From Proteobacteria bacterium UBA652 (GTDB lineage Bacteria; Pseudomonadota; Gammaproteobacteria; Nitrosococcales; Methylophagaceae): DNA of 16,220 nt. Positions 7,737-13,898 of the stretch are shown one piece after another. Position numbers and translations under genes: made by a program. Numbering within the stretch: the first letter of the stretch is position 1; the number at the start of each line of letters is the position of its first letter. The stretch spans positions 6,149-22,368 of the forward strand of contig DBOG01000080.1 in assembly GCA_002299915.1 (NCBI GenBank), written 5' to 3'. The notes beneath the pieces were generated by a model that searched no databases, had not been told where the DNA came from, and worked only from the letters and a program-made list of their open reading frames with translations.

Positions 7737-8897
7737 GTGTTCAACTTTACCGCTCTGCCACCGCTTTCCCTCTATATCCACATCCCATGGTGTGTTAAAA
7801 AGTGCCCCTATTGTGATTTTAATTCACATACCGCAGCTGAGGAATTACCCGAACAAGTTTATATTGACGCCCTGATCCGCGATCTCGAATTGGCCTTGCC
7901 TCAAATTTGGGGGCGCTCTATCACCAGTATTTTTATTGGTGGTGGCACACCGAGCTTATTTTCAGCTGAAGCCTTCGAACGCCTATTTTCAGCACTCCGC
8001 GCTTTACTACCAATCAGCACCCATGCCGAAATTACGCTAGAAGCCAATCCTGGCACATTTGAACAACAACGTTTCTCCGATTACCACGCTATCGGCATCA
8101 ATCGTCTCTCTATCGGCGTCCAAAGTTTTAATGATGAGGCACTGCGTGCATTGGGGCGTATTCACGATAGCAGTGAGGCTATCCACGCGATTGAAAGTGC
8201 CAGATCCGCAGGCTTTGATAATATCAATCTCGATCTGATGTTTGGCCTACCCCAGCAAACGGCAAAAACGGCTGCCGAGGATGTTGCCACTGCCATCTCA
8301 TTGGCACCCAATCACATCTCCTATTATCAACTCACCCTGGAACCGAACACCCTCTTTCACCACAATCCACCGCCATTGCCCGAAGAAGATCCCATCGCCG
8401 ATTGGCAACAACAAGGACAAGACATGCTTGCCGAGGCAGGTTATGGCCAATATGAAGTCTCCGCTTATGCACGCGATAAGCAGCAATGTCGGCATAATCT
8501 AAACTATTGGAACTTTGGCGATTATCTCGGTATTGGTGCAGGCGCACATAGCAAAATAAGCCATGCGGGCGAACAAACGATCACCCGTATTGCGAAGCAA
8601 AAACACCCCCAATCTTATATTGAAACCGCAGGCTCGCCTGAAAATATTATCAGTGAAGAACGCCTGCGGCTGCGCGATATTGGTTTTGAATTTATGCTTA
8701 ATGCCTTACGGCTGACTGACGGCTTCCCCACGCCACTGTTCCTACAGCATACGGGTAGCCCACTTTCACATATCGAAACCGCCCTCGCCTCCACCGTCGA
8801 AGACGGTTTATTGCAACGCGATATTCACCGCATCCAAGCCACTGAATTAGGTCAGCGCCATCTCAACACATTAGTCGAGTACTTTCTACCGCAGTAA
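7737..8897 (+). CDS. hemW: Radical-SAM heme chaperone HemW (HemN-like)
   Basis: HemW is a radical SAM protein that binds heme and is implicated in inserting it into respiratory enzymes. It is often mislabelled as the oxygen-independent coproporphyrinogen oxidase HemN. The 386-residue protein has the [4Fe-4S] motif CVKKCPYC with cysteines 19, 23 and 26, then the SAM-binding FIGGGTPSLF segment, ITLEANPGTF, and RLSIGVQSFNDEALRALGR. The length and the LSLYIHIPWC opening fit HemW and not the longer HemN (about 457 residues). The start is a GTG at 7737. An in-frame stop lies just upstream, so no earlier start exists, and the short lead before LPPLSLYIH matches homologues. No good ribosome binding site is seen. 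The rdgB-hemW order is also found in E. coli. Confidence 0.95.
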   Translation: MFNFTALPPLSLYIHIPWCVKKCPYCDFNSHTAAEELPEQVYIDALIRDLELALPQIWGRSITSIFIGGGTPSLFSAEAFERLFSALRALLPISTHAEITLEANPGTFEQQRFSDYHAIGINRLSIGVQSFNDEALRALGRIHDSSEAIHAIESARSAGFDNINLDLMFGLPQQTAKTAAEDVATAISLAPNHISYYQLTLEPNTLFHHNPPPLPEEDPIADWQQQGQDMLAEAGYGQYEVSAYARDKQQCRHNLNYWNFGDYLGIGAGAHSKISHAGEQTITRIAKQKHPQSYIETAGSPENIISEERLRLRDIGFEFMLNALRLTDGFPTPLFLQHTGSPLSHIETALASTVEDGLLQRDIHRIQATELGQRHLNTLVEYFLPQ

Positions 8898-8938
8898 ATT
8901 TCTGCTATATTAATAACAATATTATTCAGGAATACACC

Positions 8939-9220
8939 ATGATCAAATCAACTTTCATTGCCAGTTTATTATTACTTAGCCAGCTCAGCTTTGCTGATGT
9001 TATTTCCATCGCACAGCCCAGTTATGATGTGCCTAACTCCGCCGAAGGGATCTTGCGCCCTACGCGTGGCATGTCAATGGCTGCCGTTGCAAAACAATTT
9101 GGCCAGCCCAATAGCAAAGTCAGTGCTATTGGCCAACCGCCGATTAGTCGTTGGGTTTATAACGATTTTGTAGTGTTTTTTGAACATAGCCACGTGATTG
9201 ATGCCGTTATTCCAAAATAA
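8939..9220 (+). CDS. Small exported protein of unknown function, possibly BamE/SmpA-like
   Basis: The 93-residue protein has a clear signal peptide: K3, a hydrophobic run FIASLLLLSQLSF and a probable cleavage after A19 (SFA/DV). There is no lipobox cysteine, so it should be soluble in the periplasm, about 74 residues when mature. The core RGMSMAAVAKQFGQPNSKV followed by PPISRWVYNDFVVFFEHSHVIDAVI resembles the 'helix, then short beta strands' pattern of BamE/OmlA-type proteins, where a conserved 'GM...V...G.P' precedes aromatic strands. This is a resemblance by eye and function is unknown. A ribosome binding site (AGGAA, 8927-8931) precedes the ATG. It may be co-transcribed with hemW (41-base gap) and ends 7 bases from the convergent transporter gene. 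Confidence 0.85.
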   Translation: MIKSTFIASLLLLSQLSFADVISIAQPSYDVPNSAEGILRPTRGMSMAAVAKQFGQPNSKVSAIGQPPISRWVYNDFVVFFEHSHVIDAVIPK

Positions 9221-9227
9221 CATGCCA

Positions 9228-10904
9228 TTATTTCATATGATGCTTCGGATCTACAGGTCGCATAAAGAAATTCGCAATAAACGCCACTATCAGTAAAGCG
9301 GCCATCAAATACATCGTCTGATTATAAAGGCTCGGCGTTGGGTTAACCGTCCCCGCTGGTACAATTTCCATCAATTTAGAAATCGTCACCGTTTTTGCTT
9401 CCACCAGTGACGTTAACTGGTCTGAGCTGGCGCCAAACGCATTTTGAAATACCGCTGGTTCAATCTTATCCACCAATCCCTGAATCGCTTTCGCGGTCGC
9501 GCTTTCTCGTAAAGATGTAATCGCTAATGGTCCTAACAGCCCAGCGGTACTCCATGCGGTTAATAAGCGGCCATGAATACCGCCGACAAATTTAGTGCCG
9601 AAAATATCGGCCAAATAAGCAGGAATGGTTGCAAATGCACCCCCATACATAGTGAAAATCAACATCGTTGTCGCATAGAACATGATTAACCATGTCATCG
9701 ATGGGGACACACTAACCGCCTGTGCAGCGAAAGGAATCGACGCATACAGCAACGCACCCAATCCAAAGAAAATAAAGTAGGTGTTCTTACGCCCCAAATA
9801 ATCTGAACTACTTGCCCAAAAGAAGCGACCGACCATATTAAACACACTGATCATCAATACATAGGTCGCCGCAAATTCAAGATTCACCACGCTCGGCAAG
9901 GCACCGCCAAAAATATCTTTCATCATCGTTTTCGCGACGGAAATCACCCCAATCCCTGCGGTTACGTTTAAACAAAGCATCAACCATAGCTGCCAAAATT
10001 GTGGCGTCTTATGCGCATCATCGATATGCACATCATGCTGTGTAATCAAGCCCTTAGTTTCATCTGGCGCTACAAAACCTGCTGGTGCCCAGCCTTCTTT
10101 CGGCACCCGATATGCAAAAGCTGCAATCATCATAATCACAAAATAAGCCACGCCTAAGGTAAAGAACGTTTGTGCCGCACCGATATTCCCTGTGCCGACC
10201 ACATACACCCCTTCAGGTCCTGCTACCATCATACTCGCCACATCATTGGCGCCAACCAGCACGACTTCTTTTAATTCACCGGCCACATTAACCATCCGGC
10301 GACCCGCTTCCGTCACTAAATTCACACTCTCCAATGTGCCTAAATATTCAGGCGCTTGATAGAAGAACTTCATGATCGGACCAATCATAAATTTAGCGAT
10401 CATCGCGCCACCACCAAAGCCCATAATCGCAATCCCTGTCGCCATTCCTCGGCGATCGGGGAACCAACGTATTAAGGTGCTAACGGGTGAAATATACCCC
10501 AAACCTAAGCCAACGCCACCCAACACACCGTAACCTAGATAGAGTAGCCATAGCTGCCCTGTTACAATCCCAATGCCACCAATAATAAACCCGCCACCCC
10601 AACAGGCAGCCGCAATGGAACCGACTAAACGTGGCCCTACTTTTTCTAACCATTTCCCCGCAAAAGCTGCTGACAATCCCAAAAATACAATAGCAACGGT
10701 GAAAATCCACACCACACTTTTCAAGCTCCAGTCATCCGCCGCACTGGTTACAACGCCAAGTCGTGCCACTAACGCCGGATTAAATAAACTCCACGCATAA
10801 ACCGAACCAATAGATAAATGGATCCCCAAGGCAGCGGGGGCAATTAGCCACCGATTAAACCCTGCTTTTGCCACCGTGCGTTCTTTTGAAAATAACCCAG
10901 CCAT
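9228..10904 (-). CDS. Major facilitator superfamily transporter, OFA (oxalate/formate antiporter-like) family
   Basis: This is a 12-helix-type MFS membrane carrier of 558 residues. The N-terminal helix IHLSIGSVYAWSLF is the hallmark of the OFA family, followed by LGGVGLGLGYISPVSTLIRWFPDRRGMATG and GFGGGAMIAKFMIGP. The second half has NMVGRFFWASSSDYLGRKNTYFIF, the usual MFS loop motif. Between the two halves lies an extra hydrophilic stretch of roughly 75 residues (YLGTLESVNLVTEAGRRMVN through GPEGVYVVGTGNIG), seen in the longer OFA members. Substrate is unknown; family members carry organic acids, but nothing here decides which. The start is the ATG at 10904, because GGGGAG lies 6 bases upstream; the frame continues to a TTG at 10937 that has no such site and falls at the predicted transcript start. 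No terminator is visible in the 7-base convergent gap. Confidence 0.9.
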   Translation of the reverse strand: MAGLFSKERTVAKAGFNRWLIAPAALGIHLSIGSVYAWSLFNPALVARLGVVTSAADDWSLKSVVWIFTVAIVFLGLSAAFAGKWLEKVGPRLVGSIAAACWGGGFIIGGIGIVTGQLWLLYLGYGVLGGVGLGLGYISPVSTLIRWFPDRRGMATGIAIMGFGGGAMIAKFMIGPIMKFFYQAPEYLGTLESVNLVTEAGRRMVNVAGELKEVVLVGANDVASMMVAGPEGVYVVGTGNIGAAQTFFTLGVAYFVIMMIAAFAYRVPKEGWAPAGFVAPDETKGLITQHDVHIDDAHKTPQFWQLWLMLCLNVTAGIGVISVAKTMMKDIFGGALPSVVNLEFAATYVLMISVFNMVGRFFWASSSDYLGRKNTYFIFFGLGALLYASIPFAAQAVSVSPSMTWLIMFYATTMLIFTMYGGAFATIPAYLADIFGTKFVGGIHGRLLTAWSTAGLLGPLAITSLRESATAKAIQGLVDKIEPAVFQNAFGASSDQLTSLVEAKTVTISKLMEIVPAGTVNPTPSLYNQTMYLMAALLIVAFIANFFMRPVDPKHHMK

Positions 10905-10935
10905 GTATTTCTCCCCGGCGCTCTTATGATATTCC

Positions 10936-10971
10936 AAAGTTCAACATAGCATGCTCACTACAGGACTTCAA
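10936..10971 (-). promoter_or_regulatory. Probable sigma-70 promoter of the OFA transporter gene
   Basis: On the minus strand, TTGAAG (10971-10966) and TATGTT (10948-10943) are separated by 17 bases. Transcription would start near 10936, giving a leader of about 31 bases with the GGGGAG ribosome binding site (10916-10911) just before the ATG at 10904. This supports the shorter start of the transporter gene. No operator-like palindrome is clear. Confidence 0.55.
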
Positions 10972-11011
10972 TACAGAAAAAACGGATTTAAAGGTGCCAA
11001 CAGCTAAGTTG

Positions 11012-11039
11012 TTGACATTTGGATAAATATCTGTATAAT
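11012..11039 (+). promoter_or_regulatory. Strong sigma-70 promoter of the cold-shock gene
   Basis: TTGACA (11012-11017) and TATAAT (11034-11039) are both perfect consensus hexamers, separated by 16 bases. Transcription would begin at about 11046. This is the best promoter in the window, as expected for an abundant cold-shock RNA. It lies in the 303-base gene-free stretch 10905-11207, which otherwise holds the divergent transporter promoter and the csp leader. Confidence 0.85.
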
Positions 11040-11045
11040 TCACAT

Positions 11046-11207
11046 TGCTTGAAAGTACGTTTTATATTTATGCACACCATTTCGAAAGCCTTAGTTTTAA
11101 GACCTCGTCCTGTTTTCATAATTAAATAGCAGCACTTCTCGCTAAATGGCTGGTCTCTTTAATTAGAATTTAGCCGCATTATTATTTTAAAAATAGGATT
11201 TATCTAT
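11046..11207 (+). promoter_or_regulatory. Long 5' untranslated leader of the cold-shock mRNA
   Basis: From the predicted start near 11046 to the csp ATG there are about 160 bases, close to the 159-base leader of E. coli cspA, which works as an RNA thermosensor. The first bases, TTGAAAGTACG, loosely resemble the cspA cold box (TGACGTACAGA), but the match is only partial. An AGGA ribosome binding site (11196-11199) precedes the ATG. A 19-codon upstream ORF without a ribosome binding site lies at 11070-11129. That this leader senses temperature is an inference from length and gene type; I did not compute a fold. Confidence 0.55.
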
Positions 11208-11414
11208 ATGTCTACTACTACTGGTACTGTTAAATGGTTCAACGAAGCGAAAGGCTTTGGCTTTATCGAACAAGAATCTGGTCCTGATGTTTTTGCTCAT
11301 TTCAGCGCAATTTCAGGTGATGGTTTCAAAACTTTGGCTGAAGGCCAAAAAGTTGAGTTCACTGTAACTGATGGCGCAAAAGGCCCTCAAGCTGAGAACA
11401 TCGTAGGTCTATAA
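11208..11414 (+). CDS. Cold-shock domain RNA chaperone, CspA family
   Basis: This single cold-shock-domain protein (68 residues; E. coli CspA 70) binds single-stranded RNA and DNA and melts RNA secondary structure. RNP1 is KGFGFI (residues 15-20) and RNP2 is VFAHF (28-32; many family members have VFVHF). The TGTVKWFNEAKGFGFI opening and the KVEFTVTDGAKGPQAENI end are typical. It is monocistronic: a strong promoter with a long leader upstream and a hairpin terminator downstream. Paralogues are usual in this family, so I do not assign a specific csp letter, and cold induction is inferred only from the leader. Confidence 0.96.
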   Translation: MSTTTGTVKWFNEAKGFGFIEQESGPDVFAHFSAISGDGFKTLAEGQKVEFTVTDGAKGPQAENIVGL

Positions 11415-11425
11415 GACTTACACCC

Positions 11426-11450
11426 CTTATGCATCGTTTGGATGCGTAAG
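11426..11450 (+). other. Stem-loop in the csp 3' untranslated region
   Basis: CTTATGCATC (11426-11435) and GATGCGTAAG (11441-11450) form a 10-bp stem with one T-G pair around the 5-base loop GTTTG. It lies between the csp stop codon and the terminator hairpin. No T-run follows, so it is not itself a terminator. It may protect the 3' end of the mRNA or belong to a small RNA derived from it; neither role is shown by the sequence. Confidence 0.6.
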
Positions 11451-11459
11451 TTAAACACG

Positions 11460-11492
11460 AAAAAGGCGAAACCATCTGGTTTCGCCTTTTTT
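11460..11492. terminator. Bidirectional Rho-independent terminator between csp and rhlE
   Basis: GGCGAAACC (11465-11473) and GGTTTCGCC (11478-11486) form a perfect 9-bp stem with a 4-base loop ATCT. The stem is preceded by a run of A (11460-11464) and followed by six T (11487-11492). It is a classical terminator for csp on the plus strand. The A-run makes it work on the minus strand too, so it can also stop transcripts from the convergent rhlE gene, whose stop codon is at 11628. Confidence 0.93.
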
Positions 11493-11581
11493 ATTGCGCC
11501 TTATTAATCAACACAAATAAACGTCAATTTCCCTTTTCTGTTTTGTTAACGCATATTGCTGAAAATCCTCTGGGACTTTTA

Positions 11582-11619
11582 CACGAGGTGTGTTTTTCGT
11601 CAGGACAAGACGCCTCGTG
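11582..11619. repeat. Inverted repeat just downstream of rhlE
   Basis: CACGAGGTGT (11582-11591) and ACGCCTCGTG (11610-11619) pair over 10 bp with one T-G pair and an 18-base loop. It starts 8 bases beyond the rhlE stop codon on the minus strand. On that strand it is followed by TAAAAG, not a T-run, so it is probably not an intrinsic terminator. It could be a 3'-end stabilising hairpin. Its single occurrence here gives no sign of mobility. Confidence 0.5.
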
Positions 11620-11627
11620 CAAACATC

Positions 11628-13070
11628 TCAGCGATTGCCGTTCACATTTCTAGGCTGTCTATTATCCACCCGGTTGCCTGATGTATTATCTGGGCGCTCC
11701 GCTTGCTTGCGATTACCTGATTTATTGCTTGGCTGGCTATTCGCATTCCGATTTCCTGCCGTGTTACGGCCTTTACCTTTATTCGCTGTCGCAGAGCGCC
11801 CACCTGGTTTCCGACGTCTCGCACGATGCCCTTGTGTATCTTCCGCAGAACGTTGACCATCGCGATGGCCTGACCGTGGTTTTTTCGGCTTATGTGAACG
11901 CACAGGCCGATGATTCAACCGTGATTCAGGTAGATTATGATCTGGCTCAAAACCTTCTAATTCTTTGCGAGGCAATAATTGCTGAATCAAGCGTTCAATA
12001 TCTGATAATTGCTTAAATTCATCCGCGCTCACTAATGAGACCGCTTGGCCCGTTGCCCCCGCGCGGCCCGTCCGGCCGATCCGATGCACATAATCTTCCG
12101 GCACATTCGGCAAATCATAATTCACCACATGCGGTAATTGATCAATATCCAAGCCCCGTGCGGCAATATCGGTTGCCACCAATACTTGAATTTTACCGCT
12201 CTTAAAGTCCGCCAATGCCCGCGTTCGTGCGCCTTGGCTTTTATTGCCATGAATCGCAGCCGATTTTAGGCCTACTTTATCTAATTGCTTGGTGATTTTA
12301 TTGGCCCCATGTTTGGTGCGACTAAACACCAATACTTGTGGCCACTGGTTTTCATTGATTAAATGAATTAATAAAGGTGTTTTTTGTTGTTTATCAACCG
12401 GATGGATCCACTGCTCAACAGAATCTACCGTTGTATTTGCTGGGCTGACTGAAATCTCAACGGGATTCTTCACCAAGCCTTTTGCTAATTTCCGAATGTC
12501 ATCCGAAAAAGTGGCTGAAAACATTAAGTTCTGACGCTGTGTTGGCAACAACGCTAAGATTTTACGGATATCTGGCATAAACCCCATATCCAGCATCCGA
12601 TCTGCTTCATCTAGCACTAATACTTCCAGTTGCTTAAACTTCACTGCATTCTGGCTATATAAATCTAATAATCGCCCTGGCGTTGCGACTAACACATCCA
12701 CACCTTGACGCAATTTCATCATCTGAGGATTAATTTTCACCCCACCGAAGACCACCGCTGAGCGTAGTGGTAAATGTCTGCCATAGGTCGCCACGCTTTC
12801 TTGTACTTGCGCGGCTAATTCACGCGTGGGGGTGAGCACGAGCACACGCACTTGGTTTGTTTTCGCACGCTCCCCTTTTAATAAATTTTCTAGTAACGGC
12901 AGTGTAAATCCCGCTGTTTTCCCCGTGCCTGTTTGGGCGGCTGCCATCACGTCTTTACCGGCTAATACGGCAGGAATCGCTTGTTGTTGGATCGGGGAAG
13001 GTGTGTCGTAGCCCTTTTCGGCTACGGCTTTTAAAATAGGGGCGGATAGGCCCAAAGCATCAAAGCTCAT
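11628..13070 (-). CDS. rhlE: DEAD-box ATP-dependent RNA helicase, RhlE type
   Basis: RhlE-type helicases unwind short RNA duplexes and act in ribosome assembly and mRNA decay. From the chosen start the protein has 480 residues. Motifs in order: Q-motif region SFDALGLSAPIL with PSPIQQQAIP, Walker A AQTGTGKT (45-52), PTRELAAQVQ, DEAD (154-157, LDEADRMLDMGF), SAT (185-187), and in domain 2 VLVATDIAARGLDI and HRIGRTGR (328-335). From about residue 381 follows a basic low-complexity tail rich in Arg, Lys, Gly and Asn, ending in four GNR units, a likely RNA-binding tail. The start is the ATG at 13070 (MSFDALG), preceded by AGAGAG; the frame runs on to a TTG at 13127 but homologues begin MSF. It is convergent with the cold-shock gene. 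SrmB or DeaD are less likely given the MSFDALGLS opening. Confidence 0.93.
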   Translation of the reverse strand: MSFDALGLSAPILKAVAEKGYDTPSPIQQQAIPAVLAGKDVMAAAQTGTGKTAGFTLPLLENLLKGERAKTNQVRVLVLTPTRELAAQVQESVATYGRHLPLRSAVVFGGVKINPQMMKLRQGVDVLVATPGRLLDLYSQNAVKFKQLEVLVLDEADRMLDMGFMPDIRKILALLPTQRQNLMFSATFSDDIRKLAKGLVKNPVEISVSPANTTVDSVEQWIHPVDKQQKTPLLIHLINENQWPQVLVFSRTKHGANKITKQLDKVGLKSAAIHGNKSQGARTRALADFKSGKIQVLVATDIAARGLDIDQLPHVVNYDLPNVPEDYVHRIGRTGRAGATGQAVSLVSADEFKQLSDIERLIQQLLPRKELEGFEPDHNLPESRLNHRPVRSHKPKKPRSGHRDGQRSAEDTQGHRARRRKPGGRSATANKGKGRNTAGNRNANSQPSNKSGNRKQAERPDNTSGNRVDNRQPRNVNGNR

Positions 13071-13112
13071 AAATCTCTCTTTTTTTTTGATATTGCCAGT
13101 GAACGAATAATG

Positions 13113-13131
13113 CAGCTTGATACGCAAGCTG
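13113..13131 (-). promoter_or_regulatory. Perfect small hairpin in the rhlE leader
   Basis: CAGCTTG (13113-13119) and CAAGCTG (13125-13131) form a perfect 7-bp stem with a 5-base loop, 43-61 bases upstream of the rhlE ATG. It could be an RNA hairpin in the leader or a protein-binding palindrome. No convincing -35/-10 pair was found between 13132 and 13235 on the minus strand, so I cannot say whether it is transcribed. Confidence 0.4.
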
Positions 13132-13185
13132 TCCTAAACTAAAGAAAAAATCTCGACATCAGGAACTCAAAATAGACACACATTT

Positions 13186-13223
13186 AAAAAATGGGCTATC
13201 CTGAGCCAGCAGTCAGTTGACTG
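13186..13223 (-). terminator. Weak candidate terminator after bioD
   Basis: Reading the minus strand after the bioD stop, a palindrome CAGTCA-AC-TGACTG (13223-13210) is followed by a short hairpin GGCT-CAGGAT-AGCC (13207-13194) and then, after CA, six T (13191-13186). The 4-bp stem is weak, but the T-run and its place just after the last gene of the operon fit a terminator. Confidence 0.4.
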
Positions 13224-13235
13224 AAAGCGTGTAGT

Positions 13236-13898
13236 CTACAGGATATTAAGCGTCGTTACCATCATTACCGCTTCTCCCGTTTTCAGCGGCTTAATTTCAG
13301 CCAAACAGGGGGCTGAAATTCGATCATTCAAACTCTCAATAATGGCATCTGATTCTGTGATCTCATAAATGGTGTTTGCTACCCAACCATGCAAGGATAG
13401 CCCCGATGCTTCAATCGCCGCAACGGTTAATAAGGCATGATTAATACAGCCTAATTTAATCTCAACCACCAGCACGATAGGTAAGCCTAAGCTAACCGCC
13501 AAATCTGCCATAGTGTGGGTTTTATTGATCGGCACCAACCAGCCACCCGCACCTTCGACGATAATGGCATCGGCTTGTGCGCCTAAATTTTCAAATGCAG
13601 TATGTAACTTGTCAATATTAATATTAACACCCACTTTTTCTGCCGCTAAGTGCGGCGCTATCGCGGGTTCAAATGCATAAGGATTTATCTGCTCGTAAGG
13701 TACTTTAATATCCGCTTGAGCTTGTAGTTGCAAGGTATCATCATTACGCAAGCCTGCTGCTGTTTGTTCGCAGCCACTGGCAATGGGTTTCATACCTATT
13801 ACGGTTTTACCTTGCTGTTGTAACGCCGAGATTAAACTGACGGATACCAATGTTTTACCCACAGCTGTATCCGTACCTGTTACGAAAAAACCCTTCAT
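13236..13898 (-). CDS. bioD: Dethiobiotin synthetase
   Basis: BioD carries out the penultimate step of biotin synthesis: 7,8-diaminononanoate plus CO2 and ATP give dethiobiotin. The 220-residue protein has the P-loop GTDTAVGKT (8-16), the substrate lysine K37 in MKPIASGCE, and the family signature VEGAGGWLVPIN, followed by IKLGCINHALLT. The length is close to E. coli BioD (225). Its ATG overlaps the bioC stop by four bases (ATGA), and GGAAGAAAAGG just upstream supplies the ribosome binding site. It is the last gene of the bioF-bioH-bioC-bioD run. Confidence 0.97.
   Translation of the reverse strand: MKGFFVTGTDTAVGKTLVSVSLISALQQQGKTVIGMKPIASGCEQTAAGLRNDDTLQLQAQADIKVPYEQINPYAFEPAIAPHLAAEKVGVNINIDKLHTAFENLGAQADAIIVEGAGGWLVPINKTHTMADLAVSLGLPIVLVVEIKLGCINHALLTVAAIEASGLSLHGWVANTIYEITESDAIIESLNDRISAPCLAEIKPLKTGEAVMMVTTLNIL

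Noticed and set aside
9221..9240. Shared terminator between the small exported protein gene and the transporter gene
   Set aside because: The gap is only 7 bases and no hairpin with a T-run is visible there or just inside either gene.
10905..10937. Extended transporter start at the TTG at 10937
   Set aside because: The ATG at 10904 has a strong GGGGAG site at ideal spacing, and the TTG lies at the predicted transcription start.
11590..12016. Plus-strand frames of 88 and 111 codons antisense to the rhlE tail
   Set aside because: They are the mirror of a low-complexity Gly/Asn/Arg tail, which leaves few stops on the opposite strand; no ribosome binding site or domain.
13071..13127. Extended helicase start at the TTG at 13127
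   Set aside because: The extra residues match nothing in RhlE proteins, overlap a leader hairpin, and the ATG at 13070 has an AGAGAG site.
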